Assembly: GCF_008329605.1 (NCBI RefSeq)
Contig: NZ_NPKO01000013.1
Location: forward strand, 1 to 64,000
Reading direction: 5' to 3'
Length of the DNA stretch: 64,000 nt
Source: Mycolicibacterium sp. P9-64
Lineage (GTDB): Bacteria > Actinomycetota > Actinomycetes > Mycobacteriales > Mycobacteriaceae
The notes beneath the pieces were generated by a model. It did no database searches, was not told where the DNA came from, and saw only the letters and a list, made by a program, of their open reading frames with translations. Positions 1 through 9,829 of this stretch are shown piece by piece (the first letter of the stretch is position 1; the number at the start of each line of letters is the position of its first letter). The position numbers were made by a program, and so were the translations under genes.

Positions 1-2
1 TC

Positions 3-149
3 ATCGTGTTCAAGCGCTCCATGGCCTCGGGTTACGCAGGCGTGCAGAACCCGCTGTTCTTCCGCGAGAACACCCAGATGTTGTTCGGCGACGCCAAGGA
101 CCGGGTGGACGCGATCAACGCCGCGCTGGCTGCGGTGGAGCGCGTGTAA
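3..149 (+). CDS. pntB: NAD(P) transhydrogenase beta subunit, C-terminal end (partial)
   Basis: The window opens inside a reading frame of 48 residues ending in TAA. It reads IVFKRSMASGYAGVQNPLF and then MLFGDAKDRVDAINAAL, the conserved C-terminus of the PntB NADP(H)-binding domain (family knowledge: the KRSM.GYAG and ML.GDAK loops contact NADP). PntB is the membrane subunit of the proton-translocating transhydrogenase that makes NADPH from NADH. The 5' part lies outside the window. A hairpin terminator follows directly, so this is the last gene of its operon. Confidence 0.85.
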   Translation: MVFKRSMASGYAGVQNPLFFRENTQMLFGDAKDRVDAINAALAAVERV

Positions 150-172
150 CTTCCGCCCGTCGAGGGAGACGT

Positions 173-207
173 GAAAGCCCCCTACTTCCAAGTGGAGTGG
201 GGGTTTT
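173..207 (+). terminator. Intrinsic terminator after pntB
   Basis: CCCCC (178-182) pairs with GGGGG (199-203), and the stem extends inward through a bulged AC-rich arm. It is followed at once by TTTT and lies 24 bases after the pntB stop. Confidence 0.7.
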
Positions 208-950
208 CGCGTCTGATCCGCACCGTGGCTACTTCACAAAAATGTAGTGATCGGAGGTCCGTGCGAATTTAGCGCGTCGATGACACTGCTGAGTGACGGG
301 CCGGCGCCGGTGACAATGTCGACGTCAATCGCCGAAGGGAGTCGGTGTGCCGGCGGGACGCACCACGTCCGCCGATACGCGGTTGTTCTACTGCGGCACC
401 GGCGGCGTCTATGACGGGCTGGGGTTTGGCCTCGTCGAGGAACTGGTGATCGCTGGATTGAGGAACGAGTAGGCAGGCCCACGGTTCCGGGCAGCCCACC
501 AGACTTCGCGAGAGGCACTGTCCTGCAACGTTGTTCGGTGGGACGTGATCAAGGTCGACAACTGCTCGCGCTGATATCGACGTGACTTGAAGAAACGCCG
601 CGTGGATCCGCGGATCGCGGTCGCCTTGCCTGTGCCGCTTCGTCGCGTTGAAGCCGACACCGTCGAGAGCACCGCGGTGGTCTCTAACATCACTTCCCTC
701 ACCGAACGTCACGAACGGCGCGACATCCTGATGGCGGGTCGCCACGCAACACCAGGCATATCCTTTACATCGAATAACATTTGCTCCCAGCCTATTTCAA
801 ACAAGAACTTGCTAAATGCGATGTGCGAGAGCATAATAGAGCCTAGAACATAAGATGTTCTAGGCGGACGCGACACAGCACCGTGATCCGGATTTCTCGA
901 GTAGGCGAAGTTGCCGAAGTGAATACAAATTCCGTATGGAGGTGCTTGCC
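208..950. other. Gene-poor stretch
   Basis: No convincing gene. Overlapping open frames on both strands have no recognisable domain, no good ribosome-binding sites and inconsistent codon bias. It is AT-richer near 770-860 than its surroundings. Most likely decayed sequence plus the promoter region of the next operon. Confidence 0.5.
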
Positions 951-1475
951 GTGGAAGTGACGGTGCTAGTTGGCAATCCGAAACCGCGCTCGCGCACGCG
1001 AGAAATTGCCGAGGCAGTCGCAGAATGCGTGATCGAGCGCACCGGCGGGCGGCTGGCCCAAACCATAGACTTGGGTGATGTCAGCGAGTCTATGTTCCGT
1101 TGGCCGGATGCTGCTCTATCGGATCTCGGTGATCGGTTGGCTGCGACTGACGTCGCAGTGATTGCGTCACCCACGTACAAGGCGGCTTACACGGGGTTGC
1201 TCAAAGCGTTCTTGGACAGATATGGCAACAACGGACTTGCTGGCGTTACTGCTATTCCGGTTATGACTGGCGCAGGGTTGCAGCATGCGTTGGCCGTGGA
1301 GACGAGCTTACGTCCCCTGCTGGTCGAGCTCGGAGCATCGGTACCGACCCGTGGGTTCTACTTCGAAGTATCGCAGATGGATCAGATGTCGAAAGTCGTT
1401 GAAGGGTGGGTCATGGAGAATATTGGAATGTCCGGCGCAATGCTCGGTGCGGAGAGATTGGAGGCCGGCCGATGA
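951..1475 (+). CDS. NADPH-dependent FMN reductase (SsuE/MsuE-type flavodoxin fold)
   Basis: This 174-residue protein begins with the FMN phosphate loop VLVGNPKPRSRTREIA and has ASPTYKAAYTGLLKAFLDRY at about residue 75, the typical NADPH_dep_FMN_red signature. It supplies reduced flavin to a two-component monooxygenase. I chose the GTG at 951 because GGAGG at 939-943 is well placed for it. An in-frame ATG at 936 would add five residues but has no site of its own. It overlaps the next gene by four bases (ATGA). No partner monooxygenase is present in the window. Confidence 0.85.
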   Translation: MEVTVLVGNPKPRSRTREIAEAVAECVIERTGGRLAQTIDLGDVSESMFRWPDAALSDLGDRLAATDVAVIASPTYKAAYTGLLKAFLDRYGNNGLAGVTAIPVMTGAGLQHALAVETSLRPLLVELGASVPTRGFYFEVSQMDQMSKVVEGWVMENIGMSGAMLGAERLEAGR

Positions 1476-1981
1476 GCACTGCACTCGAGTTCGATGGCAC
1501 CCGGTTCCGCGAGGTTCTCGCGCATTTGCCAACGGGCGTAACGATTATCACGTCGAACACACCAGAGGGCCCGACAGGTATGGCCGCAAACTCGTTTACC
1601 TCCGTCTCGCTTGATCCTCCGCTCGTACTGTTCTGCCCGGCCAAGTCGTCGTCGACGTGGCCCCTCATCCGTGAAGCCGGCATGTTCTGCGTGAACGTGA
1701 TGGCTGGTCACCATAGGGAGCTAGTCGGCCAGTTCGCGCGAAAGGGTGCGGAGCGGTTTGCGGGAGTGGACTACCAGTCTCATGAGGAAGGACCGGTTCT
1801 CACCGAGGCGGTGGCTTGGCTCACGTGCCGAATTGATACTGAGACCGACGCGGGAGACCACACCATCGTGGTTGCAGAAGTGACTCGTCTGGACGCGATC
1901 TCCGATCGTGACCCGCTGGTCTTTTTGCGGGGTCGCTACGGCATGTTCCAGGAATCCGTGGCGGAGACGAAACTGACGTGA
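1472..1981 (+). CDS. Flavin reductase-like domain protein (HpaC/DIM6 type)
   Basis: This 169-residue protein has the split-barrel flavin reductase pattern: LAHLPTGVTIITS near the N-terminus, MAANSFTSVSLDPPLVLF at about residues 38-55, then FCVNVMAG and FARKGAERFAGV. Members reduce FMN or FAD with NAD(P)H for two-component oxygenases. It overlaps the upstream FMN reductase by ATGA, so the two are translationally coupled. Two unrelated flavin reductases in one operon without an oxygenase is unusual; the oxygenase may lie elsewhere or have been lost. Confidence 0.85.
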   Translation: MSTALEFDGTRFREVLAHLPTGVTIITSNTPEGPTGMAANSFTSVSLDPPLVLFCPAKSSSTWPLIREAGMFCVNVMAGHHRELVGQFARKGAERFAGVDYQSHEEGPVLTEAVAWLTCRIDTETDAGDHTIVVAEVTRLDAISDRDPLVFLRGRYGMFQESVAETKLT

Positions 1982-1986
1982 AATGA

Positions 1987-2019
1987 GCAGGGCGTGCGCC
2001 GCCTGATCGCACGCCCTGC
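1987..2019 (+). terminator. Perfect 12-bp hairpin after the flavin-reductase operon
   Basis: GCAGGGCGTGCG (1987-1998) and CGCACGCCCTGC (2008-2019) are perfectly complementary across a 9-base loop, six bases after the stop codon. There is no U-tract, which is common for mycobacterial terminators. Confidence 0.75.
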
Positions 2020-2196
2020 GCCCAGTGACAAATCCGAAGCGTTCTGTAGTAGACGCACACTTCATTCGCTACTCGTTGCGGACGCCATAAGGGGTCCATT
2101 GCGAGTTCACGAAACCTTGCGTGGCGGCATCAAGGGACATTGAAACCGCGCTCCGAGGAATTCGGGACCGGGCATACCTACGATCTGAGTCGGAAC

Positions 2197-3222
2197 ATGA
2201 GAATTGGAATCCTCACCAGCGGTGGCGACTGCCCCGGGTTGAACGCGGTGATCCGGGGCGCAGTGCTCAAAGGCATTGCCGTCTACGGTCACGAGTTCAT
2301 TGGATTCCTCGACGGCTGGCGCGGTGCGGTGCAGGGCGACATCATCGAAATCCCCCGTGCGATGGTCCGGGGTATCGCTAAGCGTGGCGGCACTATCTTG
2401 GGCACTTCGCGCACCAACCCGTTCGAAAACGGCGGCGGTCCCGACGTCATCAAAGCGCACATGGACCGGCTGGGCATCGACGCGATCATCGCAATCGGTG
2501 GTGAGGGAACTTTGGCTGCGGCCAAACGCTTGTCCGACGCCGGGTTGAAGATCGTGGGTGTCCCGAAGACTGTGGACAACGACCTTGATGCCACCGATTA
2601 CACGTTCGGTTTCGACACCGCGGTGCAGATCGCTACCGAAGCGATTGACAGGCTGCGCACCACCGGCGAATCGCATCACCGATGCGTCATCGCAGAGGTA
2701 ATGGGCCGCCACGCGGGCTGGATCGCGTTACACGCCGGGATGGCGGCCGGCGCCAACGTTATCCTCATACCAGAGCAGAAGACCAGCATCGAGCAGATTA
2801 CTCAGTGGGCCAAGGCAGCCCACGCCCGTGGGCGAGCACCACTGATAGTAGTCGCTGAAGGGTTTACTCCCGAGCACATGGAATTCCCGCACTCCGTGCG
2901 CGGTCTGGACTCCTACGGCCGTCCCCGACTCGGTGGGATAGCAGACCAGCTGGCACCGGAGATCGAAGCGCGCACCGGCATCGAGACCCGCGCCACCATC
3001 CTGGGCCACATCCAGCGCGGCGGTGTGCCCTCAGCGTTCGACCGTGTCCTGGCCACGCGGATGGGCATGGCAGCCATCGACTCTGTCGTTGAAGGTTTTT
3101 GGGGCACTATGGTGGCGCTAAAGGGCACGGAGATCGAACGGGTGGGCTTCGAGGAGGCTCTGGGCAAGCTGAAGGCCGTTCCGCAGAAGCGCTATGACGA
3201 AGCCGCCTTGCTGTTCGGCTGA
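2197..3222 (+). CDS. pfkA: 6-phosphofructokinase
   Basis: This 341-residue protein matches the normal actinobacterial PfkA length. It carries GGDCPGLN (residues 9-16), IAIGGEGTLAA, the catalytic loop PKTVDNDLDATD, VMGRHAGWIA and LGHIQRGG. It phosphorylates fructose 6-phosphate in glycolysis. The residue after GGE is Gly, as in ATP-dependent enzymes, while PKTVDND has Lys where E. coli has Gly; M. tuberculosis PfkA shows the same combination from memory. The start at MRIGIL fits the family. A 19-codon in-frame extension upstream is unlikely to be translated. It stands alone and is probably a second pfkA. Confidence 0.9.
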   Translation: MRIGILTSGGDCPGLNAVIRGAVLKGIAVYGHEFIGFLDGWRGAVQGDIIEIPRAMVRGIAKRGGTILGTSRTNPFENGGGPDVIKAHMDRLGIDAIIAIGGEGTLAAAKRLSDAGLKIVGVPKTVDNDLDATDYTFGFDTAVQIATEAIDRLRTTGESHHRCVIAEVMGRHAGWIALHAGMAAGANVILIPEQKTSIEQITQWAKAAHARGRAPLIVVAEGFTPEHMEFPHSVRGLDSYGRPRLGGIADQLAPEIEARTGIETRATILGHIQRGGVPSAFDRVLATRMGMAAIDSVVEGFWGTMVALKGTEIERVGFEEALGKLKAVPQKRYDEAALLFG

Positions 3223-3439
3223 GATGCGACTCCGCACACGACACTCCGGGAAGTAGTTAAGTGCGAACTAGGCGCGGACAATTGGTTCAGAGCCCGTCGC
3301 TGACCGAACCGACCGAACTGCTACGCCCTAGTCCTGCCACGCGTTGATGAACATCGGGGAGGGTGATCGGCGAAGGGCTGCGGTGGTGGTGATGCAGCAT
3401 GCTTGCCCGCCGATTAGGACGCAGACGTTGGCCGCCGCG

Positions 3440-3960
3440 GAGCGCTCGTATGAACGTCAGATCGGTCACCCGGAGCGGGTTAAATGCAATGGCGCCGAAG
3501 CCCCGAAGGGAGAAGGCGCCGCGGTTGGTGGTCATCACGATGCTGTCCCTCAATAGTGTTGCGAGAAGACCTGGAACAGTGCCGACGTAGCCCGGCTCCT
3601 AGCGGCAGGTCGCCCATTTCGTCGATCAGCAGCAGGGGGCCGCGCCGCAGAAGGGCATAGTGGTGGTGCACCTGCCCGTGCTGCCAGATTGGCGGATGAT
3701 GTGAAGCAGGCCGTTCCCGGCATATGGTGCCACCCTTGCAGATACGACCGAGAAGCGAGTGCTTCCACTCACGGGCGGTCTCATCCGCAGAATGTTGGCA
3801 GGCGACTCCAGATGGCCGTGGGGCCAGTTCATCGATCAGTGCTCGGTCGCTACCAGCGACCACGTCGAAACCGAAATCAGCCAAGGCGGTCGGCTGCATC
3901 GGCGGTCGAACCCCAACTGACCGGCCTCCTAGCGGGCGGTGCCAGCATCGACTTTGTCCG
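3440..3960 (-). pseudogene. Decayed IS21-family helper ATPase (istB-like)
   Basis: Fragments of the actinobacterial IstB pattern lie in successive frames on the minus strand. In order they are FGFDVVAGSDRALIDELA (about 3900), LLLIDEMGDLP resembling the Walker B, ALFQVFSQHYE, and SIVMTTNRGAFS followed by NPLRVTDLTF. Stops and frameshifts separate them, and no intact Walker A is visible. No istA or terminal repeats were found nearby. The remaining sequence between 3223 and 4272 shows no other gene. Confidence 0.55.
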
Positions 3961-4272
3961 TTTAGTGCCACCTATAGCGATAGTGGTGTGGTCGAGCACG
4001 GCCGAGGCCTTCAGCGGCCCAGCGCAGTTTCACTTGGCGAAGTGTGGGCGCAGTTGCTGTTGGCACCGAGTCGTCAGCCAATCCCGTTGATTCTCTTAGC
4101 CAGGACGATTGACGATGGCGTCGGGACGGTCGGTGGTAGTCAGACAGACCTCACCGACTGGGCGCAGATCGCGGGCCCGCAGTCCAGCCTCCGCTAACTA
4201 AATCTCGGTGAGAACTTCCGGCGGGACGGTCGGCACCCTGTCTGAGAAGCTCGACGACCTGAGGCTTTGGGC

Positions 4273-4992
4273 TCAGCCAATGACGTGACCAACAAGGGTA
4301 CCGATGGTGTACGTGGCGGCCATCGCCGCCAAACCGCCGACGGTGACCCGCACGATCGCGATCACACGGTTAGCGTTACCAATGGTGGCGCTGATGTAGC
4401 CGGTGAGGATCAACGCGAAGCTCATGGCGACCATGGTTACCGGAACCCGTTCGGGTGCAGGTGATATCAGCACAGCGATCAACGGAAGCAACGCTCCGGC
4501 CACAAACGCGATCGCCGAGGAGAACGCGGCATGATAGGGATTGGCCAATCCGTCCGGGTCAATGCCTAGCTCTGCCTCGGCGTGCGCAAGAAGGGCATCG
4601 TGTTCGGTTAGTTCGACGGCAACTTGCCGGGCCGTTTGCGGCGCCAGGCCTTTGGACTCATAGATGGCCGTCAACTCGTCGAGCTCTTCCGCGGGCAGAT
4701 CCTGCAACTCCTGCCGTTCCTTGTATAGCAAGGCACGTTCGGTGTCGCGCTGGGCGCTCACTGACACGTATTCGCCTGTGGCCATGGACAGTGCGCCGGC
4801 CGCCAGACCCGCGATCCCGGCGGTGAAGATGGGACCACTCTCTACGGTCGCAGCGGCCACACCGACCACAACTCCCGCGATCGAGACGATGCCGTCGTTG
4901 GCGCCCAACACCGCCGCACGCAACCAGTTCAGCTTTCCTGAGGTGGCTGGGCGGAGCGGATCCGTGCCGTGCACGGTGGTCGTGTTACTCAT
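4273..4992 (-). CDS. VIT family (CCC1-like) iron/manganese transporter
   Basis: This 239-residue membrane protein has LRAAVLGANDGIVSIAGVVVGV near the N-terminus, GLAAGALSMATGEYVSVSAQRD (the VIT-family GE motif), a charged metal-binding middle domain with LYKERQEL and AHAEAELGID, and further membrane segments to the C-terminus. Family members export or sequester Fe2+ or Mn2+. I chose the ATG giving MSNTTTVHG; the longer in-frame extension starts without a ribosome-binding site. It is monocistronic. Confidence 0.9.
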   Translation of the reverse strand: MSNTTTVHGTDPLRPATSGKLNWLRAAVLGANDGIVSIAGVVVGVAAATVESGPIFTAGIAGLAAGALSMATGEYVSVSAQRDTERALLYKERQELQDLPAEELDELTAIYESKGLAPQTARQVAVELTEHDALLAHAEAELGIDPDGLANPYHAAFSSAIAFVAGALLPLIAVLISPAPERVPVTMVAMSFALILTGYISATIGNANRVIAIVRVTVGGLAAMAATYTIGTLVGHVIG

Positions 4993-5229
4993 GCCTGAGA
5001 CGGTATGTGATCGCGAAAGATCTTGTCTAGTAAGGCAGTACACACTAACCACGCATCGAAATTGTGTCTCACGTGCTTGGCGATGCGCGGTTTGCATCTG
5101 TGAAACCTTTTGAACCGCAACGATCGACGTTTCGTCGGCGTCGTCCGACCTTCAAGGCAGTGGAATGCGGTCATCGGGATCGGTTGTCCTGATACTGGCC
5201 TCGACGCTGTTTATCGGTAGTGATCAGCA

Positions 5230-5556
5230 CTACGCCGACACCACCTCTAAACGAGTTCGAAATTGCCTCTGTGCACCAATCTGATGGACCGCATGAGCAT
5301 CCCTAGGGGGCACGGTGCCGAGTATCTTCCGCCACCCTGCATTCGTCGTCGGGAACGGAAAAGTTCCGACCGTCTCAGTACACCGGTCACACGGCGGGTT
5401 GAGGCTTGGCCACCCACCGGAATTCGACTGATGACCGTATGCGGCTTGGGCCGCGCACTTTTCGCACAATCCGAGTTCGACGTACCGGGCTTTTACCACT
5501 TCCCACTTGCGGGCTTGGACGAGCGTTTCCGGCGAGGAGAACTTGCGTTGCTTCAT
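5230..5556 (-). CDS. Small conserved Cys-containing protein of unknown function
   Basis: This 108-residue protein contains RKWEVVKARYVELGLCEKCAAQAAYGHQ and then NPPCDRCTE and FPFPTTNAGWRKI. CxxC...CxxC spacing suggests a zinc-ribbon-like fold. Similar proteins occur in actinobacterial accessory regions, to my recollection, with no known function. I chose the ATG of MKQRKFSS; upstream in-frame sequence has no domain character. It sits at the start of the decayed accessory zone. Confidence 0.55.
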   Translation of the reverse strand: MKQRKFSSPETLVQARKWEVVKARYVELGLCEKCAAQAAYGHQSNSGGWPSLNPPCDRCTETVGTFPFPTTNAGWRKILGTVPPRDAHAVHQIGAQRQFRTRLEVVSA

Positions 5557-7992
5557 TGGACTTCCGTGTTCTGGGTGAGGGGACAGCACACAGGGCCAAG
5601 GCGTCAGCGCGAGCGTTGTAACGCGTGGCCGGGGTTGAGTGAGGGCGAGCCGTTGTGGGTTGGGGACGCGGCGCGGCTCGCCGAACGGGTCGCCGAGTGT
5701 CAGACGTTCTCGGCCGGTGTCGCCTCGGGCCGTGTTGCCCATCGATGCCGTAGTCACGCGGGTTGGATTACGGCGGGTGACTATGCAATCGACTGAGATG
5801 CTATGGGGGCGAACGGGTGGGTGGCGTTCGGGCAGGGCCGCTAAAGTTCCCGCGGATGTGGGGTTCGGTGATGACCGTGGACGGGCATGCAATTCGTCGG
5901 CTGGCGTGGGGTCGGGGTAAGTGCGGACTGTGGCACCGTGGTGCGTGACTGAGGGTGATGCTGCCGTGGCATCGCGCGGTGCTCAATCTCGTGGTCGATC
6001 CATCAATCAATATCGTTGCGAACCAACAGGTGTGGTCAGGATAGGCGGGGCCATCAGATGCGGCGAAGCGATGGAAGCCGACGTTGCAGCAGAGGTTGCG
6101 GGCAATGAGGGACCAGCGGCGCCAATGGGTGGCGTCGTGGTTGATCGCGATCGCGTGGGGTTGGCCGCTCGTCAGCATCGGCGACAGCCAGCCCGGCTGA
6201 GGCGTGCCGACCAAGGCGTTCATGGCGCCATCCCCTCATAGATGGTGGGGCCGAGAGCTTCCCGTCAGACTGTGTGGAACCGCTCGCGTTGGCCGAGCTC
6301 GAGCAACTCAGCGAAATGTGAGTCGGTCCGACATCGGGTCTTGGTCCGGTCGGGTTGGCGTTCGATCGGAACGGTGCCATCGCGTGCCTGAACACCTGAG
6401 ATGCTCCTACCGACACCGCGGGAGGCGCCGTGGTGGCTGCACTGGCCATGTCTACGCCCAGAAGTTCCATTGCCTGACCTTCCGTCGAAGCAGGCTGGCC
6501 CAAGAACTTTCGACTCGATCGTGCCTACGCGCTCGTGGTCGACGCGCTACGTGTGTGGGAACGCAGCCGCCGAACCATTGACCAGCATCATCGATGCTGC
6601 CATGACTCGAACCTGATAGGTCGCCAATCTATATCGTTTTTCGGCCACCGGTGAGAATCTGCTTACAGCGATGTTGACTCTGGGGTCGCAGGCCTTGACC
6701 GCCCGCCATGTGGAGGACGACCATCAGTCGGTCTACGCCTGTGCAGGCAATCGTCGTTATTACTGAGGCGGGCAGTTGGATCGCGCCCCCGATCGTGCGG
6801 TCTCCGGTACCAGTTGGAGCGAGTCATCAGCACCGCGACTACGGGCCAACGCAGTTTGATCGTGTCGGTTTGGCGGCCGATCGCAGTCCTATTGGTTGAC
6901 TGCACTGGCGGTGTTGGCAGCCAGTCTAATCTTGTGGGAGTTGATCATTCGCTGCGCCGAACGCATCGAATCCGAGGAGAGTACTCGGCAGTATCTACAA
7001 AGACGGGCACGCGATGTTCTTGTTACTCATGAGTTTTGCCGAATAGCTACAACTGCCGATCCGATTTGTCGGCTCCAAGCGATACCCGCCTGGCCGCGGC
7101 GAATGGGCCAATCCACGAGCAGTTGGGTCCTGGGTCTGATGCTTTGAGTCGCGCGTCCTTGCACAAAGTGGCGCTCAGACTCGAGGGTCTCAGCTCTGTG
7201 TTGGCCATCAAGCCAAGGACCATGCTGTTATGGCTGAAACCAGCCAAGTGTTAGCCCGCCTGTGCCATGTCATTGCACGTTCGGTGCTCGCCAGGCAACT
7301 CTGGTACGCGTGGCCACTTACCGTCCGTCGACTACCCGGCCGGATCGATGATGCTCTTCGCGCGCAGCTACGGTGCCGCGGACTTGCGACGAACGTGCTT
7401 GAGGTCGCGCCCCTTATGTGTTGGCGGCCCCGCAACGGTGTTGACACGATCGCAACCAAGGTTTGCGTCCAAGTAGGGCCAGTCACTGTCGGCCACGTAT
7501 CTGCCGAGTGTCGGTCAAACGTGGTGTACAAGGACGTGGTCCATGGCCTAAACGCACGCGATGTTTATTGGGAAGATCCGCCAGCGATCCATTGGCGTCG
7601 GGCCCCCCACCCAGTAGATGTAATGCAAATTCCTGAGCGCCAGCTGGCGTCCCGACACCGTCCCCACCCTGGAGATCGACACCGGCGACGTGATCGACGC
7701 CGCGCGCGCGACGGCCGCAGGCTGATTCGGCGTTCGACAACTGTGCAGTCTGATGTACGGCGACCTGAGTCAACGGACCACGTCGCCCGACTGCGCGGTT
7801 GCGGCGTCAGCGCCCGTGTCGCATCCGTGCCCCGCCAAATCTACGTATCCGCTGATCGCCCTCATCCACAGCGCCCGTCGCGACGTCGCTCAATTCGCAT
7901 GAACGTTGTCCGCGGTCAACCACCGTGACTCGAACACGTCTCACAACCCGTCGACCACACCTACTGACAACCCGACCAACGAGACCAGAGAA
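5557..7992. other. Decayed accessory region without convincing genes
   Basis: About 2.4 kb in which many short frames overlap on both strands, none with a recognisable domain, a plausible ribosome-binding site and consistent third-position GC at the same time. AT-richer patches (for example 6600-6660 and 6990-7060) suggest old transferred DNA. I see no RNA gene or clear insertion-sequence ends. Confidence 0.45.
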
Positions 7993-8403
7993 ATGACGCA
8001 CACTCCGCACCGCCCCGCGAACCCTAGCCGCCCAGCAACGCCGACCCAATTGTCGAGCTGTTCCGACGACTTCGGTGGCCGTATAGATGCTTTCGAGCGC
8101 GAATTGATCGATTACATCGTCCTGTGGGCTCCCTACGGAGGCCCACCAGCTGACGAAATTCTGCCTCGATTTGGCATCCTGAACAGTGAGCTTCCAGACC
8201 GGGTGCTCGAAATCGTCTCGCGCACGCTGCACGACGCCTTGCCCGCCGCCGACCGAGTCCTACTAATACGAGCGCTGGCGACCGTCACACGGCCCCGCCC
8301 CGTGCCCGAGATGCTAAACACCCACCGGATGGTGCGGCCGATGACACTGCACCCCCTGCAGTCAGCAGCCCCCGGACAGGGCCCTCGACGCCGTCACCGA
8401 TGA
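7993..8403 (+). CDS. Small alpha-helical protein, DUF3263-like
   Basis: This is a 136-residue frame. Its core, about residues 28-90, reads FERELIDYIVLWAPYGGPPADEILPRFG and then PDRVLEIVSR. It resembles short actinobacterial helix-turn-helix-like proteins with a conserved LWAPYGGPPADE block (from memory, not verified). The C-terminal 40 residues look unstructured and may be an extension after an old frameshift. The start is the ATG of MTHTPHRP with a weak AGAG-type site. It stands alone between decayed stretches. Confidence 0.5.
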   Translation: MTHTPHRPANPSRPATPTQLSSCSDDFGGRIDAFERELIDYIVLWAPYGGPPADEILPRFGILNSELPDRVLEIVSRTLHDALPAADRVLLIRALATVTRPRPVPEMLNTHRMVRPMTLHPLQSAAPGQGPRRRHR

Positions 8404-9113
8404 CGCCCAACGCATTTCGGTGATCACCCGCGAGTCGTGGGCCGTTGCCTCCTGGTGGCGATCACACGACAAGCCGTAGTGATGTCGCAGGTCCTCGCCG
8501 TTGACCGTGCTCTCGGATGCGTAGTCCGCATCGCAGCGGCGAGTTCGGCCACTGCCCACAGATCGGTGTCAATCTGCCAGCCGTCGATCGCGGTTGGTCG
8601 GCACAGGCGATCGCTTCAGCCACCGCGCTGAGGTCGACCGCAGACTGATCGGTCCTACCACCTTTCTCGTCACCTGGCGCCGCATGTATGTCGGCAACGT
8701 ACGTGCTTACGTCTGCGTCGCCGTGAGTATGACCATCGGCACTGTCGATCTGGGACTCCGCCAGTGCCCCTGGAATCTCCGGCACAGCAACCAGTCCTCT
8801 CTTTCATCGTCGTCACCCACATGTCCATTGTTGTGACGTCCGATCGGTTCGTCCATCACCGCGAGAGTGCGGGCCTGGTTGGCGGACCGTGGAGTCGACT
8901 TATCAGCGAAACGCGTGAGCCCTGCCGACGGCCGCGACGTATGGCCCGCTTCGGTGCTGAAGTCCGCACCCGCTACGCGTCTCTGTGGGTGTGGTCTGAC
9001 CCGTCCGGGTCTCGTGGAGCCTCCCTCCATGCCAGGACGGTTCGGTCGCTGCGCGCGGAGGCCAACGAGCAATACCGCGAGCTGTCCCCCAACAATCGAC
9101 CGGCGCGGACATA
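8404..9113. other. No gene recognised
   Basis: Short overlapping frames only. I see no domain, RNA gene or repeat before the iteron-rich element that begins near 9114. Confidence 0.4.
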
Positions 9114-9338
9114 GATGACTTTTCGGACGACCGTACGGTTCTAGGATCCGCCACGAAGAGTGGAAAACTGCATCCGCCATTTCGGCTGGAATTTTGGTAA
9201 ACGCCCTGGTGGAGAGATCGCAATCCGCCAAGCAGTCTCGGAACCTACACCCCCTGTAGGTTCCATTTTTGCGTGGCGGATGTCCACACCTCGTGGCGGA
9301 TGAATGGCGGATCCGCCATAAACTCTGGAATCTGTCGA
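9114..9338 (+). repeat. Iteron-rich long direct repeat, copy A
   Basis: This ~225-bp block recurs at 16548-16761 in the same orientation. Shared segments in order are CCGTACGGTTCTAG, ATCCGCCACGAAGA, TGGAAAACTG, TCCGCCAT, a perfect hairpin followed by Ts, GTGGCGGATG, and ATGGCGGATCCGCCAT followed by AACTCTGGAAT. The heptamer TCCGCCA or its complement TGGCGGA occurs at least seven times. This is the kind of array bound by a replication initiator, partition protein or recombinase. Copy A has a 20-bp variant insertion after the hairpin. Confidence 0.8.
9240..9269 (+). terminator. Perfect 10-bp hairpin with T-run inside repeat copy A
   Basis: GGAACCTACA (9240-9249), loop CCCCC, TGTAGGTTCC (9255-9264), then ATTTTT. 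It has the form of an intrinsic terminator. The stem is identical in copy B while the loop differs, so the stem is under selection. Confidence 0.75.
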
Positions 9339-9829
9339 CGACCCCGCCGGCTCAAGCGGTGGTGGTAGTTATTGGTAGAGGTCTTCGAGAAGGCGGACGC
9401 GGGCTGGCATCTCTGTGCACGGGGATGTACCGGTCGATGACGGGCCAGGTGCCGGCGCGCCGTCGCCACCGGCTTAGAGTTGGAGCGCGCCCGCTCCTGG
9501 TATAGCGGCGCGAGGCTGGCGGGAATGGCCATTTTGGCGTTCAGATCGGACTCGTCGCGGGCGTACTCCTAGCGGCCGTGGGGGTCGTGCTCGTCGTGTC
9601 TTTGACGCGGAGAAGTGAGCCGGAGGAGAGAACTGAGACCGCTGGATCATCCTCAGCTCTATGATCTTTCAGCCGCGACGGTCTACTAGAGGCGGTATGC
9701 AAGCCTGGGACTTGGGTAAACGGAAACGGTCACCTCGCAAACGCCGATGGACAAGGACGTTGCTTGGCGTCGCACGCCAACCCACTTTGCCGATCCTGAT
9801 CGGACAATGCTCATGAGCTTGCGATAGCG
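9339..9829. other. Decayed stretch between repeat A and the sensor-domain gene
   Basis: On the minus strand about 9377-9500, fragments WPVIDRYIPVHRD and RVRLLEDLYQ followed by a stop lie in two adjacent frames, like the C-terminus of a real protein broken by a frameshift. I could not name the protein. No other coding signal. Confidence 0.35.

Noticed and set aside
8903..9231. Frames with ADxVFHSSWRILEPYG near both long repeats, suggesting a repeated small gene
   Set aside because: The shared residues come from the iteron DNA itself; the frames diverge on either side and have no start signals.
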